Part shown: in pieces, positions 1 to 8,904 of the stretch
How positions within the stretch are numbered: position 1 is the first letter of the stretch
Layout: every line of letters starts with the position of its first letter
Assembly: GCA_963761325.1 (NCBI GenBank)
Contig: CAVXGZ010000003.1
Coordinates: 868,001 to 932,000, forward strand
DNA length: 64,000 nt
From: Streptantibioticus_C sp963761325
Lineage (GTDB): Bacteria; Actinomycetota; Actinomycetes; Streptomycetales; Streptomycetaceae
Direction of reading: 5' to 3'
Made by a program: the position numbers and the translations under genes
The notes under the pieces: model-generated
What the model was told of the DNA's origin: nothing
Databases searched by the model: none
The model's input: only the letters and a program-made list of their open reading frames with translations

Positions 1-2572
1 GCTCGCGCAGCCGGCGCTCCGCCGCGTCGCCGAGCACCGCGTTCTGGTGGCAGTGGGTCTGGCCGGCCACCGGGCGGTCCAGCCGCGGCGGGCTCCACCG
101 CGGCGCGTACTCCTCCAGCGCCTGCGCGAAGGTGCGCACCGAGCCGGCGAGCCGGTCCGCCTCGGCGCCGCCGAGCAGTTCGGGCAGGTCGGTGCGGAGC
201 GCGGCGGCGCAGCTCGGCTCCAGCCCGACGATCGGCACTCCGCCCTCCAGCACCGGCCGCAGCGTCGCCACCGTGCGCCGCATGACCCGCCGCGCGCGGT
301 CCAACTGCCCGGTGGAGACGTACGTCAGCCCGCAGCACACCGGTCCCGGCGGCAGGACCACCCGCAGCCCGGCGTCCTCCAGCACCCGCACCGCGGCCCG
401 GCCGGCCTGCGGGCGCAGGTAGTTGGTGAAGGTGTCCGGCCACAGCACGACCGTGCGCCCGGCGCCTTCGGACGCCTCGCGCCGCCGCCACCAGCGGGTG
501 AACGGCTCCGGGGCGAGCCGCGGGATGGCGCGCTGCGGGGCGATCCCGCCGAGCCGCTTGGCCGCCGACGCCAACGGGCCGATCCGGGTGAGGGAGTTGA
601 CCGCGCCGGGCAGCCGCAGCGCCGCCGCGAGCCGCAGCGAGGCCGGCAGCCAGCCCATCGAGTAGTGCGCCGCCGGGCGCGGCCGGCCCGCGTAGTGGTG
701 GTGCAGGAACTCCGCCTTGTAGGTGGCCATGTCCACCCCGACCGGGCAGTCCGAGCGGCAGCCCTTGCACGACAGGCACAGGTCGAGCGCGTCGCGCACC
801 TCGGGCGAGCGCCAGCCGCCGGTGACCACCTCGCCGGCCAGCATCTCGTGCAGCAGCCGGGCCCGGCCGCGGGTGGAGTGCTGCTCCTGGCCGGTCGCCC
901 GGAACGACGGGCACATCACCGAACCGCTCGAAGGCGCCTGCGTGTCGCGGCACTTGGCCACCCCGACGCACCGGCGCACCGCGGCGGAGAAGTCGCCGCC
1001 GTCGTGCGGGTAGCCGAACTCCACGTCCACCGGGCGGCGCGGCAGCGGATCGAAGCGCAGGTTGGCGTCGAGCGGCGCCGGGCGGACCAGCACGCCGGGG
1101 TTGAGGCCGCCGTCCGGGTCCCACAGGTCCTTGAACCGCCCGAACAGGCCGACCAGTTCGTCGCCGTACATCCGCGGCAGCAGTTCGGCGCGGGCCAGTC
1201 CGTCGCCGTGTTCCCCGGACAGCGATCCGCCGTGCGCGACCACCAGGTCGGCCATCTCCTCGGAGAAGCGCCGGAACCGGGCGATGCCGGCGGTGCCGAG
1301 CAGGTCGAAGTCGATGCGCACGTGGATGCACCCGTCGCCGAAGTGCCCGTAGGGCTGGCCGCGCAGCCCGTGCTCGGCCAGCAGGGCGCGGAAGGCGCGC
1401 AGGTAGCCGCCGAGCCGGGCGGGCGGCACCGCGCAGTCCTCCCAGCCGGGCCACGCCTCGGTGCCGTCCGGCATCCGGGTCGCGGTGCCGGACGCGTCCT
1501 CGCGGATCCGCCACAGCGCGCGCTGGCCGGCCGGGTCGGTGACCACCGCCGTGCCGGTGGCGCCGGTGTGGCCGGTGGCGTGCCGGCACAACTCCGCGGC
1601 CCGGGCGCCGGCCTGTGCGGCGTCCGCGCCGCCCACCTCGACGAACAGCCAGGCGGTGCCGCGCGGCAGGGTGGCCGCGGCGCTGCCCGCCAGGTCCACC
1701 GCCATGCCCTCCACCGTCAGCGGGCGCAGCGGCAGCAGTTCGGGCGCGGCGTCGGCCGCGGCGCTCTCGTCGGGGTAGCCGAGCACCGCCAGCGCCCGCA
1801 CGGCCGGCGCCTCCACCAGCCGGACCGTCGCCTCGGTGAGCACCGCGAGGGTGCCCTCGCTGCCGGTGAGCGCCCGCGCCAGGTCCACCCGCCGCTCCGG
1901 CAGCAGCTCGTCCAGCGCGTAGCCGGAGATGCGGCGCGGCAGTTCGGGGAACCCGGTGCGCAGCGCGGCGAGATGACGATCCGTCAACTCGGCGATCCCG
2001 TCGCGCAGTCGGGCGGGCAGGCCGGCGGTGCCCTGGGCGAGGCGCAGCCGTTCGCCGCGGTAGGTCAGCACGTCCAGCGCGCGCACGTTGTCCGCGGTGG
2101 TGCCCCAGGCCACCGAGTGGGACCCGCAGGCGTTGTTGCCGATCATCCCGCCCAGCGTGCAGCGGCTGTGGGTGGACGGATCGGGGCCGAAGGTCAGCCC
2201 GTGCGCCGCCGCCCGGTCGCGCAGCCGGTCCAGCACCACGCCGGGCTGCACGACGGCGGTGCGCGCCGCCGGGTCGAGCGAGACGATCCGGTCCATGTGC
2301 CGGGTGAAGTCCAGCACCACGCCCACCCCGGTCGCCTGCCCGGCGATCGAGGTGCCGGTGCCGCGCGGCACCACCGGCACGCCGTGCGCCCGGCACACCT
2401 CCAGTGCCGCCGCGACGTCGTCCGCGTCGCGCGGCGCGACGACCGCCCGCGGCACCCGCCGGTAGTTCGACGCGTCCATCGTCATCAGCGCCCGCGACCC
2501 GGCGTCCACCTCGACCGGTCCGCGTACCGCCGCGCGCAACTCCCTCTCCAGGTCCACCGTCACCGTGTCCAT
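1..2572 (-). CDS. FAD-binding and Fe-S oxidoreductase (D-lactate/glycolate dehydrogenase type), 3' end cut off
   Basis: Reading the minus strand from the ATG at 2572 gives an open frame that runs off the window start (about 857 codons seen). The N-terminal half is a vanillyl-alcohol-oxidase-type FAD domain: it contains the PRGTGTS segment and GGMIGNNACGSHS, then the C-terminal cap with GHFGDGCIHVRI and SLSGEHGDG. The C-terminal half is a GlpC/GlcF-like iron-sulphur part with CLSCKGCRSDCP, preceded by a Cys-containing KCRDT/MCPSF segment, and followed by a CCG-type motif near VCCGLTYV. Such single-chain fusions oxidise a 2-hydroxyacid (D-lactate, glycolate or D-2-hydroxyglutarate) and pass electrons through the Fe-S part to the respiratory chain. 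The substrate cannot be told from sequence. It diverges from serC, leaving about 170 bases for two promoters. Confidence 0.9.
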   Translation of the reverse strand, partial: MDTVTVDLERELRAAVRGPVEVDAGSRALMTMDASNYRRVPRAVVAPRDADDVAAALEVCRAHGVPVVPRGTGTSIAGQATGVGVVLDFTRHMDRIVSLDPAARTAVVQPGVVLDRLRDRAAAHGLTFGPDPSTHSRCTLGGMIGNNACGSHSVAWGTTADNVRALDVLTYRGERLRLAQGTAGLPARLRDGIAELTDRHLAALRTGFPELPRRISGYALDELLPERRVDLARALTGSEGTLAVLTEATVRLVEAPAVRALAVLGYPDESAAADAAPELLPLRPLTVEGMAVDLAGSAAATLPRGTAWLFVEVGGADAAQAGARAAELCRHATGHTGATGTAVVTDPAGQRALWRIREDASGTATRMPDGTEAWPGWEDCAVPPARLGGYLRAFRALLAEHGLRGQPYGHFGDGCIHVRIDFDLLGTAGIARFRRFSEEMADLVVAHGGSLSGEHGDGLARAELLPRMYGDELVGLFGRFKDLWDPDGGLNPGVLVRPAPLDANLRFDPLPRRPVDVEFGYPHDGGDFSAAVRRCVGVAKCRDTQAPSSGSVMCPSFRATGQEQHSTRGRARLLHEMLAGEVVTGGWRSPEVRDALDLCLSCKGCRSDCPVGVDMATYKAEFLHHHYAGRPRPAAHYSMGWLPASLRLAAALRLPGAVNSLTRIGPLASAAKRLGGIAPQRAIPRLAPEPFTRWWRRREASEGAGRTVVLWPDTFTNYLRPQAGRAAVRVLEDAGLRVVLPPGPVCCGLTYVSTGQLDRARRVMRRTVATLRPVLEGGVPIVGLEPSCAAALRTDLPELLGGAEADRLAGSVRTFAQALEEYAPRWSPPRLDRPVAGQTHCHQNAVLGDAAERRLRE

Positions 2573-2741
2573 CCCCCCAGCCTGCCCCCGCCGCCGTCCT
2601 CCAGTCGAAGCCGCCCCGGCGCGTCGCGCGGCACCCACCCGTGCGGAGTGGCGGAACGGGCCGGGCGGGCGCCGTACCACGGATGTCTCACTCGATGGAC
2701 CACATCGTGGAACGCACCGGTAACGGACTACGCTTGCGCCC

Positions 2742-3860
2742 GTGGCCGATATCCAGATTCCCGCTGACATCAAGCCCGCCGACGGACGCTTCGGTTCCGG
2801 GCCGTCCAAGGTGCGGACGCAGGCGCTCGACGCCCTGGCCGCCACCGGCACGTCGCTGTTGGGCACCTCTCACCGGCAGGCTCCGGTGAAGAACCTGGTC
2901 GGAGAGGTCCGCGAGGGCGTCACCGAGTTGTTCTCGCTGCCCGAGGGGTACGAGGTCGTGCTCGGCAACGGCGGCTCCACCGCGTTCTGGGACGTGGCGA
3001 CCCACGGGCTGATCCGGGCCAAGTCGCAGCACCTGACCTTCGGCGAGTTCTCCTCGAAGTTCGCCAAGGCGGCGCAGAGCGCGCCGTGGCTGGCGGACCC
3101 GACGGTCATCTCCGGCGAGCCGGGCACCCACCCGGACGCCGCCGCCGAGGCCGGGGTGGACGCGTACGCCCTCACCCACAACGAGACCTCGACCGGCGTC
3201 GCGATGACCCTCGAACGGGTGAAGGACGCGGACGACGGCTCGCTCGTCCTGGTGGACGCCACGTCCGGCGCGGGCGGCCTGCCGGTGGACATCGCGCAGA
3301 CGGACGTCTACTACTTCGCGCCGCAGAAGTCGTTCGCCGCGGACGGCGGGCTGTGGATCGGCGTGTTCTCGCCGGCCGCGCTGGCCCGCGCCGACGAGAT
3401 CGCCGGCTCCGGCCGGCACATCCCGGCCTTCTTCGACCTGCCGACCGCGATCGACAACTCGCGCAAGAACCAGACGTACAACACCCCGGCGCTCGCCACC
3501 CTCTTCCTGCTCAACGAGCAGCTGAAGTGGATCAACGGCCAGGGCGGGCTGGAGTGGGCGGTCAAGCGCACCGCGGACTCCTCCTCGCGGCTGTACGGCT
3601 GGGCCACCGCCTCCGAGCACGCGACGCCCTTCGTGCACGACCCGGCCAAGCGCTCCCAGGTGGTCGGCACCATCGACTTCACCGAGGGCGTGGACGCCGC
3701 CGCGATCGCCAAGGCGCTGCGGGCCAACGGCATCGTCGACACCGAGCCGTACCGCAAGCTGGGCCGCAACCAGCTGCGCGTCGCGATGTTCCCGGCCGTC
3801 GAGCCGGCCGACGTCGAGGCGCTGACCGCCTGCGTGGACTACGTGATCGAGCGCCTCTGA
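2742..3860 (+). CDS. serC: phosphoserine aminotransferase
   Basis: This 372-residue PLP enzyme converts 3-phosphohydroxypyruvate and glutamate to phosphoserine, the second step of serine synthesis. It has the actinobacterial SerC start (GRFGSGPSKV), the segment LLGTSHRQAPVKNLVGEV and the PLP lysine at residue 196 in APQKSF. The C-terminal small domain ends in LRVAMFPAVEP. The GTG at 2742 was chosen because the protein begins there like the family, and because a TACGCT box lies 7 bases upstream with no Shine-Dalgarno sequence, pointing to a leaderless transcript. A strong hairpin follows the stop codon, so it is probably monocistronic. Confidence 0.95.
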   Translation: MADIQIPADIKPADGRFGSGPSKVRTQALDALAATGTSLLGTSHRQAPVKNLVGEVREGVTELFSLPEGYEVVLGNGGSTAFWDVATHGLIRAKSQHLTFGEFSSKFAKAAQSAPWLADPTVISGEPGTHPDAAAEAGVDAYALTHNETSTGVAMTLERVKDADDGSLVLVDATSGAGGLPVDIAQTDVYYFAPQKSFAADGGLWIGVFSPAALARADEIAGSGRHIPAFFDLPTAIDNSRKNQTYNTPALATLFLLNEQLKWINGQGGLEWAVKRTADSSSRLYGWATASEHATPFVHDPAKRSQVVGTIDFTEGVDAAAIAKALRANGIVDTEPYRKLGRNQLRVAMFPAVEPADVEALTACVDYVIERL

Positions 3861-3875
3861 CGCCCGGCACCGGCC

Positions 3876-3914
3876 CGCAGGGCCCGCTCCCGCGAGCCGG
3901 GAGCGGGCCCTGCG
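3876..3914. terminator. bidirectional hairpin terminator between serC and a convergent gene
   Basis: A perfect 17-bp inverted repeat (arms 3876-3892 and 3898-3914, left arm CGCAGGGCCCGCTCCCG) encloses a 5-base loop. It lies 15 bases after the serC stop and 16 bases after the stop of the convergent secreted-protein gene. There is no clear U-tract, as is usual in high-GC actinomycetes. Confidence 0.85.
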
Positions 3915-3930
3915 TCGTGCGGCCCCCGGC

Positions 3931-4425
3931 TCAGCCCGGCTGGATGTCCGAGATCAGCTTGGTGGACAGGTCGCTGCGCACCTTCAGCCGGCTCTTCTGC
4001 GGGTGCGGTCCGTACCCCCACACCAGGTCGACGGTGGTGAAGACGTGCCCGGCGCCGGCGCCGTCCGAGCTGACGCTCCAGCTCACCGGCACGTCCTGGG
4101 CGCGCAGCACGCCGTCCGCGTGCTGCACGGCCTCCCAGGCGGCCAGCCGCTCGCGCAGGCCCGCGGTGAGGTAGTGGGCGCGCAGGTCGTCGCCGAGGTG
4201 GCCGGTGCCGCCGGAGACGGCGTCGATGTACGCGCCGTAGAAGTCGGCGACCCGGTCGGTGGCCGAGTCCGGGCTGCCGGCGCGGACGGCGGTGCCCGCC
4301 GGGGCGACCGCGGCGGCCGGACGCCCGCCGGAGGCCGCGACGGCCGGGACGGCGACCGCCCCGGCCAGCACGAGCGCCGTGGCGGCGGCCAGGACGGTAC
4401 GGCGGGTGGTACGCGTGGTGCGCAT
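3931..4425 (-). CDS. small secreted protein of unknown function
   Basis: The 164-residue product has a Sec/Tat-like signal peptide: TTRRTVLAAATALVLAGAV followed by an AVAA cleavage region. The mature part holds DRVADFYGAYIDAVSGG and a run of helices ending in SWSVSSDGAGAGHVFTTVDLVWGYGP, a pattern like NTF2/SnoaL-type or lipoprotein-like secreted proteins, but I do not recognise the family. The ATG at 4425 is preferred over an upstream in-frame start at 4554 because it begins the signal peptide and has a GGAAGGA ribosome site just before it. It shares the terminator of serC. Confidence 0.75.
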   Translation of the reverse strand: MRTTRTTRRTVLAAATALVLAGAVAVPAVAASGGRPAAAVAPAGTAVRAGSPDSATDRVADFYGAYIDAVSGGTGHLGDDLRAHYLTAGLRERLAAWEAVQHADGVLRAQDVPVSWSVSSDGAGAGHVFTTVDLVWGYGPHPQKSRLKVRSDLSTKLISDIQPG

Positions 4426-4587
4426 GGTGGTGGTTCCTTCCCCCTGAGCGCGGGATGTGGTCCCGCATGCCGTAGCACGCCCATAGGTCGGCGAACGGTT
4501 CCATTCGGCCCCGTTACGCCTCGAAACTCCCGTAACGGCCGAATCCCGGCCCACGCACGCCGCCCTGACGGACCGTCGGCCGCCGGG

Positions 4588-5616
4588 TCACTCCCCTGCC
4601 CGCGGCCGGCGGCGCAGCAGCCGGCGCGCCCCGGTGACCACCGCGGTCGCGGTGATCAGCGCGATCACGCCCACGGTGTAGCTGCCGTGCTTCGGCGGCG
4701 GCCCGACGGTGGAGCCGTGGCCCGGCGCGGCGGCCGAGGCGGACGGCGACACGGCCGGCGCCGTGAGCGAGGCGGGCAGGTCGGCGCCGGACAGCGGCAC
4801 GCGCCAGACCTGGCTGTCGGTCCCCTCGCTGCCGACCATCAGGGCCCGGCCGTCGGTGGTGTACGTGACGGACTCGCCCTGCGGCTCGACCGGCAGCGCC
4901 ACCTCGCCGATCCTGGTCGGCCGCCCGTCGTGCCAGCGGTAGTCGGTGGCGCCGAGGTAGCCGCGCAGCAGCAGCCGGCTGCCGTCCGGCGAGAACGCGC
5001 CGTCGGTCACCCAGGGCACGTCGGCGATCCGGTGGAAGACGTTGACGCCGGACGGCGACAGGCGGGCCGGGCCCCGGTAGAGGTGGCCGCCCGCGGCGTT
5101 CTTGCTGGCGATGTAGAGCCGGCCGGTGCGCGGATCGGCCATCAGCGACTCGGCGTTGCGCGGGCCGTCCGCGTAGCGCACGGTGAAGCGGGTGGCGGCC
5201 ACGCTCTGGTCGCGCAGCGTGCGCGGCTCGGGGAAGCGGTAGACGTACACCTGCGGCCAGGCGCCGTCGAGGTTGTCGCCGATGTCGCCGAGGTAGATGT
5301 CGCCGTCCGGGCCGATGGTGATCGCCTCGCAGTCGCGGGCGGTCACCCCGCGCAGCGTCACCCTGGCCAGGGTGCGGCCGGTGCGCCCGTCGACGGCGTA
5401 GACGTACGGCCCGTCGCCGCTGTCGTTGTGCGTCCAGTAGACGTCCCGGTGCAGCCGGCTGGCGGCCAGCCCGCTGGACTCGGTGATCCGCGGGTCGCTC
5501 ATGGTGAACGCCACCGCCGGACCGCGGTCGGCCGGCCCCGCGCCGTACGCCGCCCCGGACAGCGCGAAGGACGCCGCCAGCACCAGCGCCGGGCCGGACC
5601 ACCATCGGATACGCAT
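4588..5616 (-). CDS. secreted beta-propeller-like protein with C-terminal membrane anchor
   Basis: The 342-residue protein starts with a signal peptide (MRIRWWSGPALVLAASFALS, then AAYGA). The mature domain shows repeated short beta blades with motifs such as ESSGLAASRLH, DVYWTHNDSGDGPYVYAVDG, AITIGPDGDIYLGDIGDN and GAFSPDGSRLLLRGY, resembling YncE/NHL or esterase-like phytase propellers. A Ser/Ala/Pro-rich linker leads to a single transmembrane helix (TVGVIALITATAVVTGARR) and a basic tail, so the propeller is probably tethered outside the cell. The start at 5616 was chosen because it begins the signal peptide; a longer in-frame start at 5673 would bury it. No catalytic residues can be assigned. 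Confidence 0.75.
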   Translation of the reverse strand: MRIRWWSGPALVLAASFALSGAAYGAGPADRGPAVAFTMSDPRITESSGLAASRLHRDVYWTHNDSGDGPYVYAVDGRTGRTLARVTLRGVTARDCEAITIGPDGDIYLGDIGDNLDGAWPQVYVYRFPEPRTLRDQSVAATRFTVRYADGPRNAESLMADPRTGRLYIASKNAAGGHLYRGPARLSPSGVNVFHRIADVPWVTDGAFSPDGSRLLLRGYLGATDYRWHDGRPTRIGEVALPVEPQGESVTYTTDGRALMVGSEGTDSQVWRVPLSGADLPASLTAPAVSPSASAAAPGHGSTVGPPPKHGSYTVGVIALITATAVVTGARRLLRRRPRAGE

Positions 5617-5705
5617 GGCGCAAGCCTGCCACCGCGCCGCGCCGGGGCACACGGCGGGCGGCACCCGGTTCACGACGTGCGGGGCGGATCCGGGATGATG
5701 CCCGG

Positions 5706-6398
5706 ATGCGCTTCCTGTTCGTCGGCGACTCGATGACCATCGGCGCCGCCGGCGACCACACCTGGCGGTACCGGATGTGGCGGCACCTGCGTGACACGCT
5801 GGACGGGCCGTTCGCCGTCACCGGGTCGCGCACCGCGCTGTACGACCCGTCCACCGACGGGCCCGACTCGCACGACTACGCCGACCCCGGCTTCCCGCCC
5901 GCGGCCAGGCGGCACTTCGCCGGCTGGGGCGAGGGCTGGCTGCAACTGGCGCCGCTGATCGGCGCGGAGGTGCGGGCGCAGCGGGCCGACGTGCTGCTGG
6001 TCTCGCTCGGCCTGATCGACCTCGGCTTCTACACCGACGCGGCGCAGACCATCGACAACGTGCGGCTGTTCGTCGCCGGGGCGCGGGCGGCGAACCCGGC
6101 CGTGCGGATGGTCCTGCTGCCCGTCATACCCAACACCCGCGCCACCCTGGACCCCGGATTCGCCGCGCAGTGCGAGGAGTTCAACACGCTCACCGCCAAG
6201 GCGGTCTCCGGTCTGGACACCGCCGCCTCGCCGCTGCTGCTCGCCTCCCGGCCGCCCGGCTACGACATCCTGCTCGACACCTACGACGGCACCCACCCCA
6301 ACGCCCGCGGCGAGCACCGGCTGGCCGCCGCGTTCGCCGACGCGCTGCACCAGGCGTGGGGCGTCGGCAGCCGATATGAGCTGCCCTTCCCGTCCTGA
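5706..6398 (+). CDS. SGNH/GDSL-type hydrolase
   Basis: The 230-residue protein begins directly with the block I motif FVGDSMT, whose serine is the expected nucleophile, and ends with a block V motif DGTHPNARGEHRLA that supplies the Asp and His of the triad. The block III position reads LGLIDLGF, so the usual GxND asparagine is not obvious. There is no signal peptide, so it is probably cytoplasmic. The substrate is unknown; relatives are esterases, lipases or deacetylases. A GATGAT box 6 bases before the ATG fits a leaderless start. The stop lies 65 bases before the next gene, which probably shares its transcript. Confidence 0.8.
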   Translation: MRFLFVGDSMTIGAAGDHTWRYRMWRHLRDTLDGPFAVTGSRTALYDPSTDGPDSHDYADPGFPPAARRHFAGWGEGWLQLAPLIGAEVRAQRADVLLVSLGLIDLGFYTDAAQTIDNVRLFVAGARAANPAVRMVLLPVIPNTRATLDPGFAAQCEEFNTLTAKAVSGLDTAASPLLLASRPPGYDILLDTYDGTHPNARGEHRLAAAFADALHQAWGVGSRYELPFPS

Positions 6399-6462
6399 CC
6401 TCAGTAGGGTCGGCCGGGCGGCCGGCCGACCGGCGGCCGGCGAGGTCCGTCGAAGGAGCCAG

Positions 6463-7830
6463 ATGTCCACCGAGGAGTTGCTGCCCGGCACCCGGCGCGC
6501 GCTGCTGCACCGGCTGGCCGTGGGCCAGGCGCAGGGCCGCACGCCCTCCCTGGTGGGCGCGGTGCTGCGGGCCGGCCGGCCGGTGTGGACCGACAGCCGC
6601 AGCATGCTGGACGACCACCGCCCGGACGACGACGTGCAGTACCGGATCGGCTCGATCAGCAAGACGTTCGTCGCGGCCCTGGTGCTGCGGCTGCGCGACG
6701 AGGGCGCGCTGGACCTCGCCGACCCGCTGGAACGCCACCTGCCGGGCACCGCCACCGGATCGGTGACGATTCGTCAACTCCTCTCGCACACCGCCGGGTT
6801 GGCCTCCGAGACGCCCGGCCCCTGGTGGGAGCGGACCCCGGGCGGCCTGCGCCCGGAGCTGTCCGACGTGCTCGGCGAGCGGCCGGCGAAACACCCGGCG
6901 GGCGCCCGGTTCCACTACTCCAACCCCGGTTACGCGCTGCTGGGCGCGGTGGTCGAACGGCTGCGCGGCGAGCCGTGGTTCGCGGTGCTGCGCCGGGAGG
7001 TGCTGGAGCCGTTGGGCATGGCGCGCACCACGCTGGCCCCGCGGGCGCCGCACGCCGGCGGCTTCGCCGTGCACCCGTGGGCCGACGTCATGCTGCCCGA
7101 ACCGCTGGAGGACACCGGGGTGATGGCGCCGGCCGGCCAACTGTGGTCCACCGCCGCCGACCTGTGCCGCTGGGCGGCGTTCCTGGGGGCCGGCGACGAG
7201 CGGGTGCTGGCCGCCGGCAGCCTCGCCGAGATGGCCCGCCCGGCCGCCGAGCCGGACGGCGAGTGGACGAGTTCCTACGGGCTCGGGCTGCAACTGCTGC
7301 GCCGGCAGGGCCAGTCGCTGCACGGGCACGTCGGCTCGATGCCGGGGTTCCAGGCCGCGGTGTGGGTCAGCGCGGCCGACGACCTGGCCGCGGTCGTGCT
7401 GACCAACGTCACCTTCGGCGCCCCGGTCTCGGACATCGCCGCGGACCTGATCCGGATCACCGCGGAGCACGAGCCGCGCATCCCCGAGCCGTGGCGCCCG
7501 CTGCCGGACGCCGATCCGCTGCTGCTCGACCTGACCGGCCCCTGGTACTGGGGCCCGGCCCCCTTCGCGCTCCGCCTGCTGCCCGGCCGCGTCCTGGCCC
7601 TGACCCCGCTGACCGCGTGGGGCCGCGGCGCCCGCTTCCGCCCCGAGCCCGACGGCACCTGGACCGGCCTGGACGGCTACTACGCCGGCGAGACCCTCCG
7701 CCCGGTCCGCACCCCCGACGGCACCCTCACCCACCTCGACGTCGCCACCTTCGTCCTCACCCGCACCCCCTACGACCCCGCCGCCCCCGTCCCCGGCTCC
7801 GTCCCCCCAGGAGGCTGGCAGGGCGCCTGA
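6463..7830 (+). CDS. serine hydrolase of the beta-lactamase (class C) fold
   Basis: The 455-residue protein carries the three signatures of the penicillin-binding/beta-lactamase fold: SxxK as S64-I-S-K67, YxN as YSN in FHYSNPGYALLG, and the HxG motif in HVGSMPG. A C-terminal region of about 90 residues (after YWGPAPFALRLL) resembles the lipocalin-like tail of esterase-type members. No signal peptide is present, which argues for an intracellular esterase or peptidase rather than antibiotic resistance. The ATG at 6463 has GAAGGAG just upstream; the frame is open back to 6376 but without a ribosome site. It follows the SGNH gene closely. Confidence 0.87.
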   Translation: MSTEELLPGTRRALLHRLAVGQAQGRTPSLVGAVLRAGRPVWTDSRSMLDDHRPDDDVQYRIGSISKTFVAALVLRLRDEGALDLADPLERHLPGTATGSVTIRQLLSHTAGLASETPGPWWERTPGGLRPELSDVLGERPAKHPAGARFHYSNPGYALLGAVVERLRGEPWFAVLRREVLEPLGMARTTLAPRAPHAGGFAVHPWADVMLPEPLEDTGVMAPAGQLWSTAADLCRWAAFLGAGDERVLAAGSLAEMARPAAEPDGEWTSSYGLGLQLLRRQGQSLHGHVGSMPGFQAAVWVSAADDLAAVVLTNVTFGAPVSDIAADLIRITAEHEPRIPEPWRPLPDADPLLLDLTGPWYWGPAPFALRLLPGRVLALTPLTAWGRGARFRPEPDGTWTGLDGYYAGETLRPVRTPDGTLTHLDVATFVLTRTPYDPAAPVPGSVPPGGWQGA

Positions 7831-7857
7831 CCGGCGCCGCGCGGGCGTGGGCCCTTG

Positions 7858-7875
7858 CTTCGAGTCCGCTCGAAG
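7858..7875. promoter_or_regulatory. palindromic operator candidate before aldo/keto reductase
   Basis: A perfect 7-bp inverted repeat, CTTCGAG-TCCG-CTCGAAG, lies 18 bases before the reductase start codon. A TTGCTT box overlaps its left edge. Long-spacer promoters with such a dyad are typical of MerR-family activation, but no merR gene is adjacent, so the assignment is an inference. Confidence 0.45.
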
Positions 7876-7892
7876 GGCTTGGGTGGGGAGGC

Positions 7893-8876
7893 ATGGAGTA
7901 CACGCAGCTTGGACGTACCGGCCTGAAGGTGTCGCGGATCGTGCTCGGCACGATGAACTTCGGGCCGTTGACCGATGAGGCCGGCAGTCACGCGATCATG
8001 GACGCCGCGCACGGGGCGGGGCTCAACTTCTTCGACACCGCGAACGTCTACGGGTGGGGTGAGAACAAGGGCCGCACCGAGGAGATCATCGGGAGCTGGT
8101 TCGCCAAGGGCGGCGGGCGGCGGGAGAAGACCGTGCTGGCCACCAAGGTGTACGGCGACATGGGCGAGTGGCCGAACGACGGCAGGCTCTCCGCGCTGAA
8201 CATCCGGCGGGCCGCCGACGCGAGCCTGAAGCGGTTGCAGACCGACCACATCGACCTCTACCAGTTCCACCACGTGGACCGGAACACCCCGTGGGACGAG
8301 GTGTGGCAGGCGATCGACGTCCTCGTGCAGCAGGGCAAGGTGCTCTACGCCGGCTCCTCCAACCACGCCGGCTGGCACATCGCGCGGGCCAACGAGGCGG
8401 CCGCGCGCCGCGGTTCGCTCGGCCTGGTCTCCGAGCAGTGCCTGTACAACCTGGTCGAGCGCCGGGCCGAGATGGAGGTGCTGCCGGCCGCGCACGCCTA
8501 CGGGCTCGGCGTCATCCCGTGGTCCCCGCTCCACGGCGGCCTGCTCGGCGGCGCGATCCGCAAGGAGCGCGAGGGCGGCGGCAGCCGCTCGGGCCAGGGC
8601 CGCAGCGCCGACGCGCTGAAGAACGCCGAGCAGCGCGAACAGATCCAGGCGTACGAGGACCTGTGCGCCGAGCACGGCCACGAACCGGGCGAGGTGGCGC
8701 TCGCCTGGCTGCTCAGCCGGCCGGAGGTGACCGGCCCGATCGTCGGCCCCCGGGTCGCCGAGCAGCTCGAATCCGCCCTGCGCGCGGTCGAGTTGAAGCT
8801 GTCCGATGAGTTCCTCGCCGCGCTCGACGCGATCTTCCCGCCGCTCGGCCCCTCCCCCGAGGCGTTCGCCTGGTGA
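7893..8876 (+). CDS. aldo/keto reductase (NADPH-dependent)
   Basis: The 327-residue protein has the aldo/keto reductase barrel layout. YTQLGRTGLKVSRIVLGTMNFG forms the start, FFDTANVYGWGENKGRTEEIIG holds the catalytic Asp and Tyr, and ATKVYG holds the catalytic Lys. The His is in DLYQFHHVD. The C-terminal cofactor region is GPIVGPRVAEQLES. The ATG at 7893 is preceded by GGGGAG and matches the family's usual first residues; the frame upstream is open but belongs to the previous gene's shadow. The substrate is unknown; YajO/AKR11-like enzymes reduce a range of aldehydes. Confidence 0.92.
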   Translation: MEYTQLGRTGLKVSRIVLGTMNFGPLTDEAGSHAIMDAAHGAGLNFFDTANVYGWGENKGRTEEIIGSWFAKGGGRREKTVLATKVYGDMGEWPNDGRLSALNIRRAADASLKRLQTDHIDLYQFHHVDRNTPWDEVWQAIDVLVQQGKVLYAGSSNHAGWHIARANEAAARRGSLGLVSEQCLYNLVERRAEMEVLPAAHAYGLGVIPWSPLHGGLLGGAIRKEREGGGSRSGQGRSADALKNAEQREQIQAYEDLCAEHGHEPGEVALAWLLSRPEVTGPIVGPRVAEQLESALRAVELKLSDEFLAALDAIFPPLGPSPEAFAW

Positions 8877-8904
8877 CGTCCCGGCCCGGCCGCCCGCCCC
8901 GCGT

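Noticed and set aside
47..2767. Long + strand open frame of 906 codons opposite the FAD/Fe-S gene
   Set aside because: Arg/Gly/Pro/His-rich shadow of the minus-strand enzyme, with no recognisable domain.
6463..7830. True antibiotic-resistance beta-lactamase
   Set aside because: Motifs fit the fold, but no signal peptide is present and the lipocalin-like tail points to an esterase-like hydrolase.
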